Positions 1 to 7,538 of a stretch of 64,000 nt of DNA are shown one piece after another; position 1 is the stretch's first letter; every line of letters starts with the position of its first letter. The DNA lies in contig CALRNX020000013.1 of the NCBI GenBank assembly GCA_943369665.1, forward strand, positions 1 to 64,000, read 5' to 3'. Position numbers and translations under genes: made by a program. Below the pieces are notes generated by a model. That model did no database searches. It saw only the letters and a list, made by a program, of their open reading frames with translations, and was not told the DNA's origin. The stretch is from UKL13-3 sp943369665. GTDB taxonomy: Bacteria > Bacteroidota > Bacteroidia > UKL13-3.

Positions 1-2
1 AA

Positions 3-1496
3 CTAAAACAAAAGAAAGCCGATGAGCGTGCAAGACAAGATGCAGAGAAGCTTGTTAACCTGCGTAAAAAAGAATCATTGCTTGAACAGATAAAGGCACT
101 TACCGAAGGAGAAGAAACCCAGGACAGTTTGAACAAATTAAAGGAGTTGCAAACCGAATGGAAACTGATCCGCAATATTCCTAAAGAACACGTTGAAAAG
201 CTTTGGGAATCATATCACTTGTATATTCATAATTTTTACGACAACCTTTCAATGTTCAATGAATTGAAGGACCTGGACAGACGTAAAAATTTAGATCAGA
301 AAATAGAGCTTACCAAAAAAGTTTCGGAACTGGCGTTAGAACCTAGCACCAAGAAAGTAATCATCCTGCTCAAAAAATACCAGGAAGAGTGGAAAAGCAT
401 CGGCCCGGTTCCAAAAGAATCGAACGATGATATCTGGAACCGCTTTAAGGCAGAATGTGATCGTATTTTTGAAATGATCAAAGCTGTGATGGCCGAAAAC
501 GAACGTAAGCGCGAAGAGAATTTAAATGCAAAAAAAGAATTGTTGACCAAAGCCCTTGAGCTTTCAAATATACATTCAGCGCGGATCAAAGACTGGTTGG
601 AACATAGTACTGTTGCCAACCAATTGATGGAAGACTGGAAAAAAATAGGGATGGTTCCTATTAAGTACAAAGAAAGTTTGTGGGAGGAATTCAGAACAGC
701 ACGTAACAAATTTTACAATAACAAAAACGAGTTCTTTAAGAAAATGCATGCTGAGCGCAACAATAACTTAAAGGCCAAAACCGATTTGTGTGAAAAAGCT
801 GAAACCATTTCGGCCAACCCGATTGACTGGAACAAACAAACAGACGAGTTGAAAAAAATGCAGGAAGCATGGAAATCAATCGGACCTGTTCACGAAAAGG
901 TTTCGGATGCAATCTGGAAACGTTTCAGAACAGCATGTGACACCTTTTTTGAAAAGAAAGCTTTGCATTTTGCCGGACAGGTTGAAGAGCAAAAGAAAAA
1001 CCTGGAAACCAAAAATGCATTGTTGGTTCAATTGGAAGAATTGTTAAACCGCGAAGATGGAGCTACTATTATTAATGACTTAAAAGCATTACAGGAACAA
1101 TGGAACCAGGCCGGTTTTGTACCTATGAATGCAAAAGAAGCCATCAACAAAAAATACAACGAGCTCACCGATAAAGTATTTAACAAGTTTAAACAAGCTC
1201 ATACCGCTATGCGCGATATGAAAGACCGCAGTCATTTTGAAGCATTGCTGAATTCTCCGAACGGTGCCGAAAGATTAAAACGTGAAGAACGTTTCATCCA
1301 GGAAAAGATCCGCGGCATGAGAAGCGATATTGATACATGGGATAATAACCTTGGATTTTTTGCAAAAAGTAAAGGCGACAACCCAATGGTTGACCAAATA
1401 AAGGAGAAGATTGCGGGGGCACAAAAGCAAATTAAACAACTTGAAGAAAAGGTGAAGTTGATTCGCCAAATAGCCAAACAAGAACAAAAAGCTTAG
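3..1496 (+). CDS. DUF349 domain-containing protein, 5' end cut off by the window
   Basis: The reading frame is open from the first codon of the window (frame starting at base 3), so the N-terminus lies outside. About 498 residues are visible, almost entirely charged alpha-helical repeats. The DUF349 signature (aromatic-W-K-x-I-G-x-V/I-P) appears five times: EWKLIRNIP, EWKSIGPVP, DWKKIGMVP, AWKSIGPVH and QWNQAGFVP, spaced about 70 residues apart. The C-terminus is a coiled coil rich in K, E and Q. The family is common in Bacteroidota and its function is not established; no catalytic motif is visible. The stop codon TAG shares its final G with the GTG start of the next gene, which suggests translational coupling. 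The family assignment is confident; the role is unknown. Confidence 0.85.
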   Translation, partial: LKQKKADERARQDAEKLVNLRKKESLLEQIKALTEGEETQDSLNKLKELQTEWKLIRNIPKEHVEKLWESYHLYIHNFYDNLSMFNELKDLDRRKNLDQKIELTKKVSELALEPSTKKVIILLKKYQEEWKSIGPVPKESNDDIWNRFKAECDRIFEMIKAVMAENERKREENLNAKKELLTKALELSNIHSARIKDWLEHSTVANQLMEDWKKIGMVPIKYKESLWEEFRTARNKFYNNKNEFFKKMHAERNNNLKAKTDLCEKAETISANPIDWNKQTDELKKMQEAWKSIGPVHEKVSDAIWKRFRTACDTFFEKKALHFAGQVEEQKKNLETKNALLVQLEELLNREDGATIINDLKALQEQWNQAGFVPMNAKEAINKKYNELTDKVFNKFKQAHTAMRDMKDRSHFEALLNSPNGAERLKREERFIQEKIRGMRSDIDTWDNNLGFFAKSKGDNPMVDQIKEKIAGAQKQIKQLEEKVKLIRQIAKQEQKA

Positions 1497-1984
1497 TGCG
1501 CTATAGGTTTCGTAAATTCTTAAATCATTATGCGAGTGCAACCCTGATTGATGTGTTGCACTCGCCTTTTGTTTTCGGGCTGTACAACAATTGCTTTAAA
1601 ACAAACAGCCTTGTGAAGTTAACAGGCTTTACGCCTACCTCGAAGGGTTATTTTAACCAACGCAGCGAAACCATTATTGAAAAGCTTAAGATTCATTTCC
1701 CGAACCATCAGTTTTCTACAGATATCCTTCATTTACCCATTGATAAACCTTTTATCCTTTTGGTTGACGGAAACATTGAAACGATTCCGCAAAAGTTAAC
1801 CATTGCTCACAATGACTCGATGGTGATCGTTAAAAATATGTATGCCAATCCAAAGGCTACCGAAAACTGGCAACACCTCAAAGCCATTCCTAATGTAACG
1901 GCTTCAATAGACTTGTTTTTTATAGGATTATTATTTGTTAGGAAAGAACAACGCAAACAAGAATTTAGGTTGAGGCTATTTTAA
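1496..1984 (+). CDS. Shortened methyltransferase-family protein lacking the SAM-binding core
   Basis: This 162-residue protein starts at a GTG overlapping the upstream stop. Its first 30 residues (RKFLNHY...LHSPFVF) and its last 80 (LLVDGN, then AHNDSMVIVKNMY, then ASIDLFFIGLLFVRKEQ) match the two ends of a class I SAM methyltransferase family common in Bacteroidota. Members I know are usually about 230-260 residues long. The central block that should hold motif I (ELGTSLG-like, glycine-rich) is absent, and the usual acidic FDD after AHNDS is replaced by VKN. It is therefore probably not an active methyltransferase. The frame is intact and coupled to the gene before it, so it may be a kept pseudo-enzyme rather than a fresh pseudogene. 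Its 3' end overlaps the convergent MazG-like gene by 9 bp. Confidence 0.65.
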   Translation: MRYRFRKFLNHYASATLIDVLHSPFVFGLYNNCFKTNSLVKLTGFTPTSKGYFNQRSETIIEKLKIHFPNHQFSTDILHLPIDKPFILLVDGNIETIPQKLTIAHNDSMVIVKNMYANPKATENWQHLKAIPNVTASIDLFFIGLLFVRKEQRKQEFRLRLF

Positions 1985-2308
1985 CTTCTCATTCCCTTTA
2001 TGCCTATCCCTGTCTCGTTTGGTCTTTTTATCTAAATTTTTCTGAAGCGCTTCTGTGAGATCAATTCCTGTTTGGTTGGCCAGGCATACCAATACAAACA
2101 ATACGTCTGCCATTTCATCGCCCAAATCAACTTTGGTATCTGATTCCTTAAACGACTGCTCTCCATACTTCCTCGACATGATCCGTGCCACCTCTCCTAC
2201 TTCTTCCATTAAAATGGCCGTATTGGTAAGTTCGTTAAAATAGCGTACACCATTGGTTTTGATCCAATGATCAACCAATTCCTGTGCTTGTTTGAGGGTT
2301 ATGTCCAT
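1976..2308 (-). CDS. MazG-like nucleotide pyrophosphohydrolase
   Basis: This 110-residue all-alpha protein has the MazG/dUTPase-like metal-binding signature. EEVGEVAR lies near residues 36-43, and LGDEMADVLFVLVCLANQ near 62-79 supplies the second acidic cluster (E and D spaced on one helix face). Such single-domain enzymes hydrolyse nucleoside triphosphates, often non-canonical ones, to monophosphate and pyrophosphate. The C-terminus is very basic (KKTKRDRDRHKGNEKLK). The gene is convergent with and overlaps the preceding gene by 9 bp. A near-consensus -7 box on the minus strand (2329-2336, TACACTTG) lies just upstream, and a BlaI/MecI-like palindrome (2366-2387) lies further upstream in the likely promoter region. 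A full-length MazG is encoded separately at 39272-40051. Confidence 0.85.
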   Translation of the reverse strand: MDITLKQAQELVDHWIKTNGVRYFNELTNTAILMEEVGEVARIMSRKYGEQSFKESDTKVDLGDEMADVLFVLVCLANQTGIDLTEALQKNLDKKTKRDRDRHKGNEKLK

Positions 2309-2880
2309 TTTTCATCTGAATATTGGTACAAGTGTAAACAAAACCGCGAATTTTACGTTGCCAAAAAATACTACATATGTAGTATTTATATTAAAAAGGT
2401 TTGGTTAAAATTTGTGCCATTAAAGAGTATTTCAGTTGTCGTATCTGAAAATAACAAACCAAACAGTATTTTTAAGTAGCGAATAGGATAAAGTGATGCA
2501 TATCCTTTTCAATCTATGAAGGTATTTAAGTTGGCTTTCTCTACGATATTTACATAAATATTACAGAAGAGAAGACATTTTTGTGTTGAATACCATTTTT
2601 AAGATTAAATTAAGAGAAGTTTGATATTGCTTTACAATTTAATTACAGATAAGATAATCAAGAACAATAATTATAGCAGTATTCATTAAACTCTATTTTC
2701 ATCCCCTTTATTGATATAAACTACCATTATACGCCTCAAGAGAAAATTAAGAGGTAATTGTCAAACTAATAAACTTCTCAATGTTGTTTTAATGCTATAT
2801 CATTACCCCTTAAAGTTAAGAGTAAACCAAATGTTTCGGTAAACCCTGTCAGAGCATTCAAAGTATTAAACATCCAAACA
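2309..2880. other. AT-rich intergenic region
   Basis: About 570 bp with no convincing gene and strongly AT-rich compared with its neighbours. It holds the palindrome at 2366-2387 and a weak inverted repeat, GTTTGGTT (2399-2406) with AACCAAAC (2457-2464). I see nothing else I can support; short frames here have no recognisable protein character. Confidence 0.5.
2366..2387. promoter_or_regulatory. 22-bp perfect palindrome, BlaI/MecI-type operator candidate
   Basis: Bases 2366-2387 form a perfect palindrome whose core is TACTACATATGTAGTA. This matches the TACA/TGTA dyad bound by BlaI/MecI/CopY-family penicillinase repressors. It sits 58 bp upstream of the MazG-like start on the minus strand and about 490 bp upstream of the orphan small ORF on the plus strand. 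No blaI or blaR gene is in the window, so the regulated gene and the repressor are unknown. Confidence 0.5.
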
Positions 2881-3132
2881 ATGAAACAAACCATTTCATC
2901 AAGAATTTTACTTCTTCAGGCTTTATTGGAAAATGTTGAGACCAATCTTGAAGAAAAATCATTACTTAATAATCATATATTAGGCAATATCGTTAATCTT
3001 AAGAATCAACTTATTTTTATCCGAATTGTTTTGGGCAAAAAAACCGATGATACTGCTATCAAAGAGAATATATTCAAAGAATGTAATCAAAAACTGGATA
3101 TGATCGAAAAATACATACACGATCTGACTTAG
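2881..3132 (+). CDS. Small hypothetical helical protein
   Basis: This 83-residue ORF starts with ATG (MKQTISSRILLLQALLENVE) and is predicted by eye to be two or three amphipathic helices with heptad-like leucines and isoleucines. It has no signal peptide and no recognised domain. It lies alone in an AT-rich island between MazG-like and rng, with no Shine-Dalgarno and no clear TAnnTTTG box. The composition (balanced charge, few prolines or cysteines) is protein-like, which is the only support for coding. It could be a strain-specific orphan or a chance frame. Confidence 0.4.
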   Translation: MKQTISSRILLLQALLENVETNLEEKSLLNNHILGNIVNLKNQLIFIRIVLGKKTDDTAIKENIFKECNQKLDMIEKYIHDLT

Positions 3133-3426
3133 TTGAAAGTATATTTCATAACCTCATGGATCATTCATTTTCAGAATGTGTCTAGTTAAGAACTGAGCAT
3201 TCCAAAAAAATATACAAAATCCGTAACCTTCAATATTGAATGATTTTTATATTTTTTTTTAAATACTTGATTTTGAGAAATTAATAAAAAATAAAATTAC
3301 ATGGAGAAAACTTTGGCATCATTCTTATTAATTATTCTGCATAATACTTTTTTTATTGGATAAAATTCAGGGGCCGGTTAGCAGCAATGTTAATCGGCCT
3401 TTTCCATTTATGGCTCTGAGAACGCA
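3133..3426. other. AT-rich intergenic region
   Basis: About 300 bp downstream of the small ORF, very AT-rich with a poly-T stretch near 3249. A 20-codon frame starting at 3301 encodes a hydrophobic peptide but has no other support. Nothing else is recognisable. Confidence 0.4.
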
Positions 3427-3456
3427 TAAAAAAAGGTGTAGTAAAAACTACACCTT
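3427..3456 (-). terminator. Intrinsic terminator of rng, overlapping its stop codon
   Basis: Read on the minus strand, AAGGTGTAGT and ACTACACCTT form a perfect 10-bp stem with a TTTT loop, followed by a T run. The stop codon TAG of rng (3448-3450) lies inside the ascending arm, so the ribosome terminates within the hairpin. Confidence 0.8.
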
Positions 3457-5004
3457 AATTTCTTCTCCTGATGCATTCAGGAAACGGTATTCTCCGAAAT
3501 GGAGCGAATTCACCGTTTTTATTTTCACAAACTTGCGGTATTTAAACAACCATTTTAAACGTGTTGAGCTTAAAAAGCCTTGTTTTAGGAATGCAGCAAT
3601 GTAAGGGTGTACTTCTAATGTGATACCCGACATATTAAGATTTTGTATAAAATAACGTAAGTTATTTTCAATCTCATCAGTAATCACAATACTTGAAGTG
3701 ATTTCTCCTGTTCCTTTACAGGTAGGGCATTTTTCCGTTGTAATCACATTCATCTCCGGGCGAACACGTTGACGGGTGATCTGAACAAGTCCAAAAGGAC
3801 TCATGGGAAGAATCTTATGACGGGCACGATCGCTCTTCATTTCATCCTTTAAGCGCTCATATACAAGTTTGCGGTTACCCGGTGTTTTTTGGTCGATAAA
3901 ATCCACTACAATGATTCCACCCATATCGCGTAAACGAAGCTGGCGGGCAATTTCGGTTGCCGCTTCAAGGTTCACCTGCAAAGCACTTTCTTCCTGGTTA
4001 ACTTCTTTGGCCTTTGTGCTTCCACTGTTTACGTCAATGACATGCAGGGCTTCAGTATGTTCAATGATCAGGTAACTACCACCAATAAAGTTTACTTCTT
4101 TACCAAATGATGCTTTGATCTGTTTGTCGATCCCAAAATGTTCGAAAATCGGGGCTTTGCCATTGTAGAGTTTGACAATCTTCTCAAGCTGAGGTGATTT
4201 TGACTTAACATAATCTTTTACCTGGTTGAACAGGAATCCATCATTTACATAAATATTGGTAAAATCATCATTTACCAGATCCCTGATCAATGTGAGTGTG
4301 CGATCACTTTCACCCAATATTTTTTGTGGAGGAGAGGCCGTTCTTAACTGGTCGCACATTCCTTCCCATTTGCCAATTAAGTCTTTCAGATCTTTCTCTA
4401 AATCTTCAATCGGCTGGTTTTCGGCAACAGTGCGAACGATCACACCAAAATTTTTAGGTTTAATGCTGTAAACCAATTTTTTCAATCGGTTACGCTCTTC
4501 CATTTTCACAATTTTTTTGCTAATGGAAACGGTATCTTCAAAGGGCATAAGGACCACAAAGCGGCCGGCCAATGAAAGTTCGGAGGATAAACGAGGACCT
4601 TTATTAGAGATGGGTTCTTTACTCACTTGAACAACCACTTGCTGGAAGCGACTGAGAACCTGTCCTATTTTGCCGGTTTTTTCAATATCAGCTTCGTTCT
4701 CTGATGTTTTTGGCCAAGGCTCCATTTTGGAATTGCCACGCATACTGCGTACAAATTTTTGGAGACTTCTTACCTGAGGACCCAAGTCGAGATAATGCAA
4801 AAAAGCGTCTTTCTCGTGTCCTACATCAATAAAAGCTGCATTGAGACCTGGCATTAATTTGTTGACACTACCCAGATAAATATCACCTACCGCAAAATTA
4901 TTTTCGGCATGTTCATGATGAAGCTCGATGACTTTTTTATCGCGTAATAGTGCTATTTCAACACCACCATTCGGGTGGCTATTGATAACTAATTCGCTGC
5001 TCAC
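3448..5004 (-). CDS. rng: Ribonuclease G/E family endoribonuclease
   Basis: This 518-residue protein has the RNase G layout without the long C-terminal scaffold of RNase E. An S1 RNA-binding domain spans about residues 37-120 (GDIYLGSVNKLMPGLNAAFI). The catalytic DNase I-like region carries the two metal-binding aspartates in HVIDVNSGS and GGIIVVDFID. The zinc-link motif CPTCKGTGEI follows near residue 430. It cleaves single-stranded AU-rich RNA in rRNA maturation and mRNA decay. It lies downstream of HU, TPR and a tiny basic protein gene on the same strand, with a perfect hairpin (5026-5061) in the 87-bp gap that could be a leader control element. In Bacteroidota this enzyme is the main RNase E/G homologue. 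Confidence 0.95.
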   Translation of the reverse strand: MSSELVINSHPNGGVEIALLRDKKVIELHHEHAENNFAVGDIYLGSVNKLMPGLNAAFIDVGHEKDAFLHYLDLGPQVRSLQKFVRSMRGNSKMEPWPKTSENEADIEKTGKIGQVLSRFQQVVVQVSKEPISNKGPRLSSELSLAGRFVVLMPFEDTVSISKKIVKMEERNRLKKLVYSIKPKNFGVIVRTVAENQPIEDLEKDLKDLIGKWEGMCDQLRTASPPQKILGESDRTLTLIRDLVNDDFTNIYVNDGFLFNQVKDYVKSKSPQLEKIVKLYNGKAPIFEHFGIDKQIKASFGKEVNFIGGSYLIIEHTEALHVIDVNSGSTKAKEVNQEESALQVNLEAATEIARQLRLRDMGGIIVVDFIDQKTPGNRKLVYERLKDEMKSDRARHKILPMSPFGLVQITRQRVRPEMNVITTEKCPTCKGTGEITSSIVITDEIENNLRYFIQNLNMSGITLEVHPYIAAFLKQGFLSSTRLKWLFKYRKFVKIKTVNSLHFGEYRFLNASGEEIKV

Positions 5005-5025
5005 AATTCAATACAATTAAATACA

Positions 5026-5061
5026 GTAATACCGCAGAGTAAGATTACAATGCGGTATTAC
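5026..5061 (-). promoter_or_regulatory. Perfect 11-bp hairpin in the leader of rng
   Basis: GTAATACCGCA (5026-5036) and TGCGGTATTAC (5051-5061) form a perfect stem with a 14-nt loop. It lies 22 bp upstream of the rng start and 30 bp downstream of the tiny basic gene. No long T run follows on the minus strand, so it is more likely an RNA processing or control element than a strong terminator. Confidence 0.5.
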
Positions 5062-5091
5062 AGGTTTTAACTATTTAGAATAAGTTAAGAA

Positions 5092-5181
5092 TTACTTTTT
5101 CTTGTGACGATTCTTACGTAGACGTTTTTTACGTTTGTGCGTTGCAATCTTATGACGTTTTCTTTTTTTTCCGCTTGGCAT
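5092..5181 (-). CDS. 29-residue very basic protein (AURKAIP1/COX24 C-terminal domain type)
   Basis: The minus strand encodes a 29-residue protein beginning MPSGKKRKRHKIATHKRKK and ending RKNRHKKK, with no acidic residues. This closely resembles short Bacteroidota proteins annotated with the AURKAIP1/COX24 (DUF1713) domain, related to the mitochondrial small-subunit protein mS38, so a ribosome-bound role is likely. The start ATG (5179-5181) lies 4 bp after the stop of the TPR gene, so the two are co-transcribed. Such genes fall below usual length cut-offs and are often missed. Start and stop are unambiguous; function is by family resemblance. Confidence 0.8.
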   Translation of the reverse strand: MPSGKKRKRHKIATHKRKKRLRKNRHKKK

Positions 5182-5185
5182 AGTT

Positions 5186-6001
5186 TTAAATATTTTTAAG
5201 TTTAATAATTAAGGTTTCAATTTCTTTTTTTGCTGCATCGTCTTTCAACAATGTCTTGCATGTTTCGTATGTTTTGATCGCTTTTTGAGTCTCTCCAATT
5301 TTTGCGTAAACCTCTCCCAGGTAGAAATAATACTCGGGATTAAAGGGTTGCAAAGTAGTCAATTTCACAAAACGTTCTTCTGCTTTTTCAAACTGGCCGG
5401 ATTGTATCGATAACATTCCAAGTGTAAATATTGCCTGGATATTGTTGCTATCTTTAGCCACAACATCTTTCAAAATACCAACCCCCTTCATCACATCCTG
5501 GTCTATCTGAACAATAATAGCAGCCATCGCAGTTTGAGCATCCAAATTATTCGGATTCAGCTTTATCACCTTCTCAAAAGCAGATTTAGCTTTTGAAGCA
5601 GATGCCGTAATCATGATGCTGTCATTACTCAGGCTGGCAAATGTATAATATTTACTGCCAGTGGCAAACCAATTTTTTTCGGTTGGCTTCATGGTTGCAT
5701 ACGATTCCATGTAAGTTGCCGAAATGAGCTGGTTATCTAATGAATCCCAAAGAACGATCAGGTTTTGTAATCCCGTTTCTGTTTTTGTATCTTTTTCAAG
5801 ATCGGTAATCCTTTCCTGAAGTGGCTGGCTCAACTCTTTCTTTTCTGCTTCAATGTAAGAATCAATATCAAACACATTAGAAGAAACAGATGAAGTTGCA
5901 CTTACCGAACTATTGGCTGTTTTGTAGCCTTTTACAAACAAAGCAGCTACAATAGCAATAACGACAACAAAAAGAACGATTTGATTACGGTTAAACGACA
6001 T
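5186..6001 (-). CDS. Membrane-anchored TPR-repeat protein
   Basis: This 271-residue protein has one N-terminal hydrophobic segment (about residues 8-24, IVLFVVVIAIVAALFVKG), so it is probably anchored in the inner membrane with the rest outside the cytoplasm. The C-terminal half has at least three tetratricopeptide repeats, for example AKSAFEKVIKLNPNNLDAQT, then AIFTLGMLSIQSGQFEKAEE, then PEYYFYLGEVYAKIGETQKA. TPRs mediate protein binding; no enzymatic motif is present. It lies 5 bp downstream of the HU gene and 4 bp upstream of the 29-residue basic gene, so it belongs to their operon. The partner is unknown. Confidence 0.8.
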   Translation of the reverse strand: MSFNRNQIVLFVVVIAIVAALFVKGYKTANSSVSATSSVSSNVFDIDSYIEAEKKELSQPLQERITDLEKDTKTETGLQNLIVLWDSLDNQLISATYMESYATMKPTEKNWFATGSKYYTFASLSNDSIMITASASKAKSAFEKVIKLNPNNLDAQTAMAAIIVQIDQDVMKGVGILKDVVAKDSNNIQAIFTLGMLSIQSGQFEKAEERFVKLTTLQPFNPEYYFYLGEVYAKIGETQKAIKTYETCKTLLKDDAAKKEIETLIIKLKNI

Positions 6002-6006
6002 CAGAA

Positions 6007-6321
6007 TTAAGCAGTTTGTTTAGCTACTTTCGATTTCACTTTATCGCTTTTCTTTACTTTATCAACAAAGGTTTTTGCCGGTTTAAAGCTAGGAATATAG
6101 TGTTCATCGATAACCATTGCTGTATTTTTAGAAATGTTACGCGCTATTTTCTTTGCTCTTTTTTTGATAACGAAACTACCGAAACCGCGGAAGTATACAT
6201 TTTTACCGTCTACCATTGCATTTCTTACTACTTTAAAGAAAGACTCAACCGACTCTTGAACGTGTGCTTTTTCTACTCCTGTTTTTGCTGAGATTTCTGC
6301 AATAATTTCTGCTTTTGTCAT
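6007..6321 (-). CDS. HU/IHF-family nucleoid DNA-binding protein
   Basis: This 104-residue protein begins MTKAEIIAEISAKTGVEK, typical of HU. The beta-arm region contains VYFRGFGSFVIKKRAKKIAR, matching the conserved GFG-F motif and basic arm that insert into the minor groove. A lysine-rich tail (KKSDKVKSKVAKQTA) extends beyond the usual 90 residues. It bends and compacts DNA as a dimer. It is first in the minus-strand cluster HU-TPR-small basic protein-rng and is divergent from mutY; the 149-bp gap holds both promoters. Confidence 0.93.
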   Translation of the reverse strand: MTKAEIIAEISAKTGVEKAHVQESVESFFKVVRNAMVDGKNVYFRGFGSFVIKKRAKKIARNISKNTAMVIDEHYIPSFKPAKTFVDKVKKSDKVKSKVAKQTA

Positions 6322-6434
6322 TTTGTATGAATATTTATTTGTTAAGATTTAAGTATCAAGTAATTGTTAACCCTAATGCCATTTTTTGAATGGGGTGGCA
6401 AATGTATGTAATTCAACACAAATAATATAACAGA

Positions 6435-6463
6435 TTGAAAAAAAAACTTTTCGCTTACTTTTG
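6435..6463 (+). promoter_or_regulatory. Bacteroidota-type promoter of mutY
   Basis: TTG (6435-6437) and TACTTTTG (6456-6463, perfect TAnnTTTG) are separated by 18 bp. With the box centred at -7, transcription would start near 6467, only about 4 nt before the mutY ATG at 6471. Confidence 0.65.
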
Positions 6464-6470
6464 TCATCAA

Positions 6471-7529
6471 ATGACAGCTGCACTTCCGATCCTTAAATGG
6501 TATCAAAAACACAAAAGGGATTTACCATGGCGAAACACTCAAAACCCTTATTTTATATGGCTTTCGGAAGTTATTTTACAGCAAACAAGAGTTGAACAAG
6601 GATTACCATACTACCTTAAGTTCGTGGAAGCATTCCCCACAATAAAAGATCTGGCTAATGCCAAAGACGACCAGGTGATGAAGTTATGGCAAGGATTGGG
6701 GTATTATAACCGTGCTAAAAATATGTTGACCACTGCCCGCATCATTACAAAAGAACATGGAGGTATATTTCCTACCACCTACGATTCATTGATCGAGTTA
6801 AAGGGCATAGGACCTTATACTGCTGCTGCCATTGCTTCTTTCGCCTACAATGAACCCAAAGCGGTTGTTGACGGGAATGTGTACAGGGTATTATCCCGTG
6901 TGTTTAATATTGATGAGCCCATTAATAGCGCTGAAGGCAAAAAAACATTTGCCGAGCTCGCCCAGGATATCATGGATACGCAAAATGCCGGACTCTATAA
7001 CCAGGCTATCATGGAACTAGGAGCCACGATATGTAAACCAACTGCACCTAAATGCAATGAATGTGATGTAAGATTGCAATGCCGGGCCTATGCAGCCGGA
7101 ACCATCGGACAACTACCTGTCAAAATCAAAAAGCAGAAACCGAAAGAACGTTTCCTGCATTTTTTCTTTATTGACCACAACGGAAGAACGTATATCAAAC
7201 AACGTTCAACGGAACGTATCTGGCACAACCTGTTTGAACCTCCTTTTATTGAAACAGCCTCCAGAATGGCCGATGACGAGATTATTACGCATCCCGGCTT
7301 CAGGGACTTGTTCTCTTTTGGGAAAAAAGTAGCTATCCACAAGACATATTCAACGAAACACCAGTTGACGCATCAAATTATTTTTGCCGATTTTTGGGTG
7401 GTCAAAACCTCAAATAAGGTCAAATTGAATGATTCCGCTTACATTGCGCCTTCAATAAGTGAATTGTCGATATACCCGGTTCACCGGTTATTCGACAAAT
7501 TCCTGCATCATTATCAATCATTGAAGTAG
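6471..7529 (+). CDS. mutY: A/G-specific adenine glycosylase
   Basis: This 352-residue protein removes adenine mispaired with 8-oxoguanine or G in base excision repair. Visible: catalytic Glu33 in SEVILQQTRV, helix-hairpin-helix LKGIGPYTAAAIASFA, catalytic Asp134 in AVVDGNVYRV, and the iron-sulfur cluster cysteines C188-X6-C195-X2-C198-X5-C204. The C-terminal third is a NUDIX-like domain that reads 8-oxoG. I chose ATG 6471 because an upstream in-frame TTG (6435) lies inside the promoter -33 box. The gene leads the conserved order mutY-ssb-gldE-gldD, with ssb 9 bp downstream. Confidence 0.95.
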   Translation: MTAALPILKWYQKHKRDLPWRNTQNPYFIWLSEVILQQTRVEQGLPYYLKFVEAFPTIKDLANAKDDQVMKLWQGLGYYNRAKNMLTTARIITKEHGGIFPTTYDSLIELKGIGPYTAAAIASFAYNEPKAVVDGNVYRVLSRVFNIDEPINSAEGKKTFAELAQDIMDTQNAGLYNQAIMELGATICKPTAPKCNECDVRLQCRAYAAGTIGQLPVKIKKQKPKERFLHFFFIDHNGRTYIKQRSTERIWHNLFEPPFIETASRMADDEIITHPGFRDLFSFGKKVAIHKTYSTKHQLTHQIIFADFWVVKTSNKVKLNDSAYIAPSISELSIYPVHRLFDKFLHHYQSLK

Positions 7530-7538
7530 CTATTTTGC

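Noticed and set aside
1496..1984. Frameshifted full-length methyltransferase
   Set aside because: No other frame in the interval contains the missing glycine-rich SAM motif, so the core is deleted rather than frameshifted.
2267..2479. 70-residue plus-strand frame across the MazG-like 5' end and the palindrome
   Set aside because: It overlaps the real MazG-like gene on the other strand, runs through the operator palindrome, and has no protein-like features.
3301..3363. 20-codon hydrophobic ORF (MEKTLASFLLIILHNTFFIG)
   Set aside because: It resembles a signal peptide but stops at once, with no promoter or conservation evidence.
3356..3604. 82-residue plus-strand frame over the rng 3' end
   Set aside because: It is antisense to conserved RNase G/E sequence and crosses its terminator.
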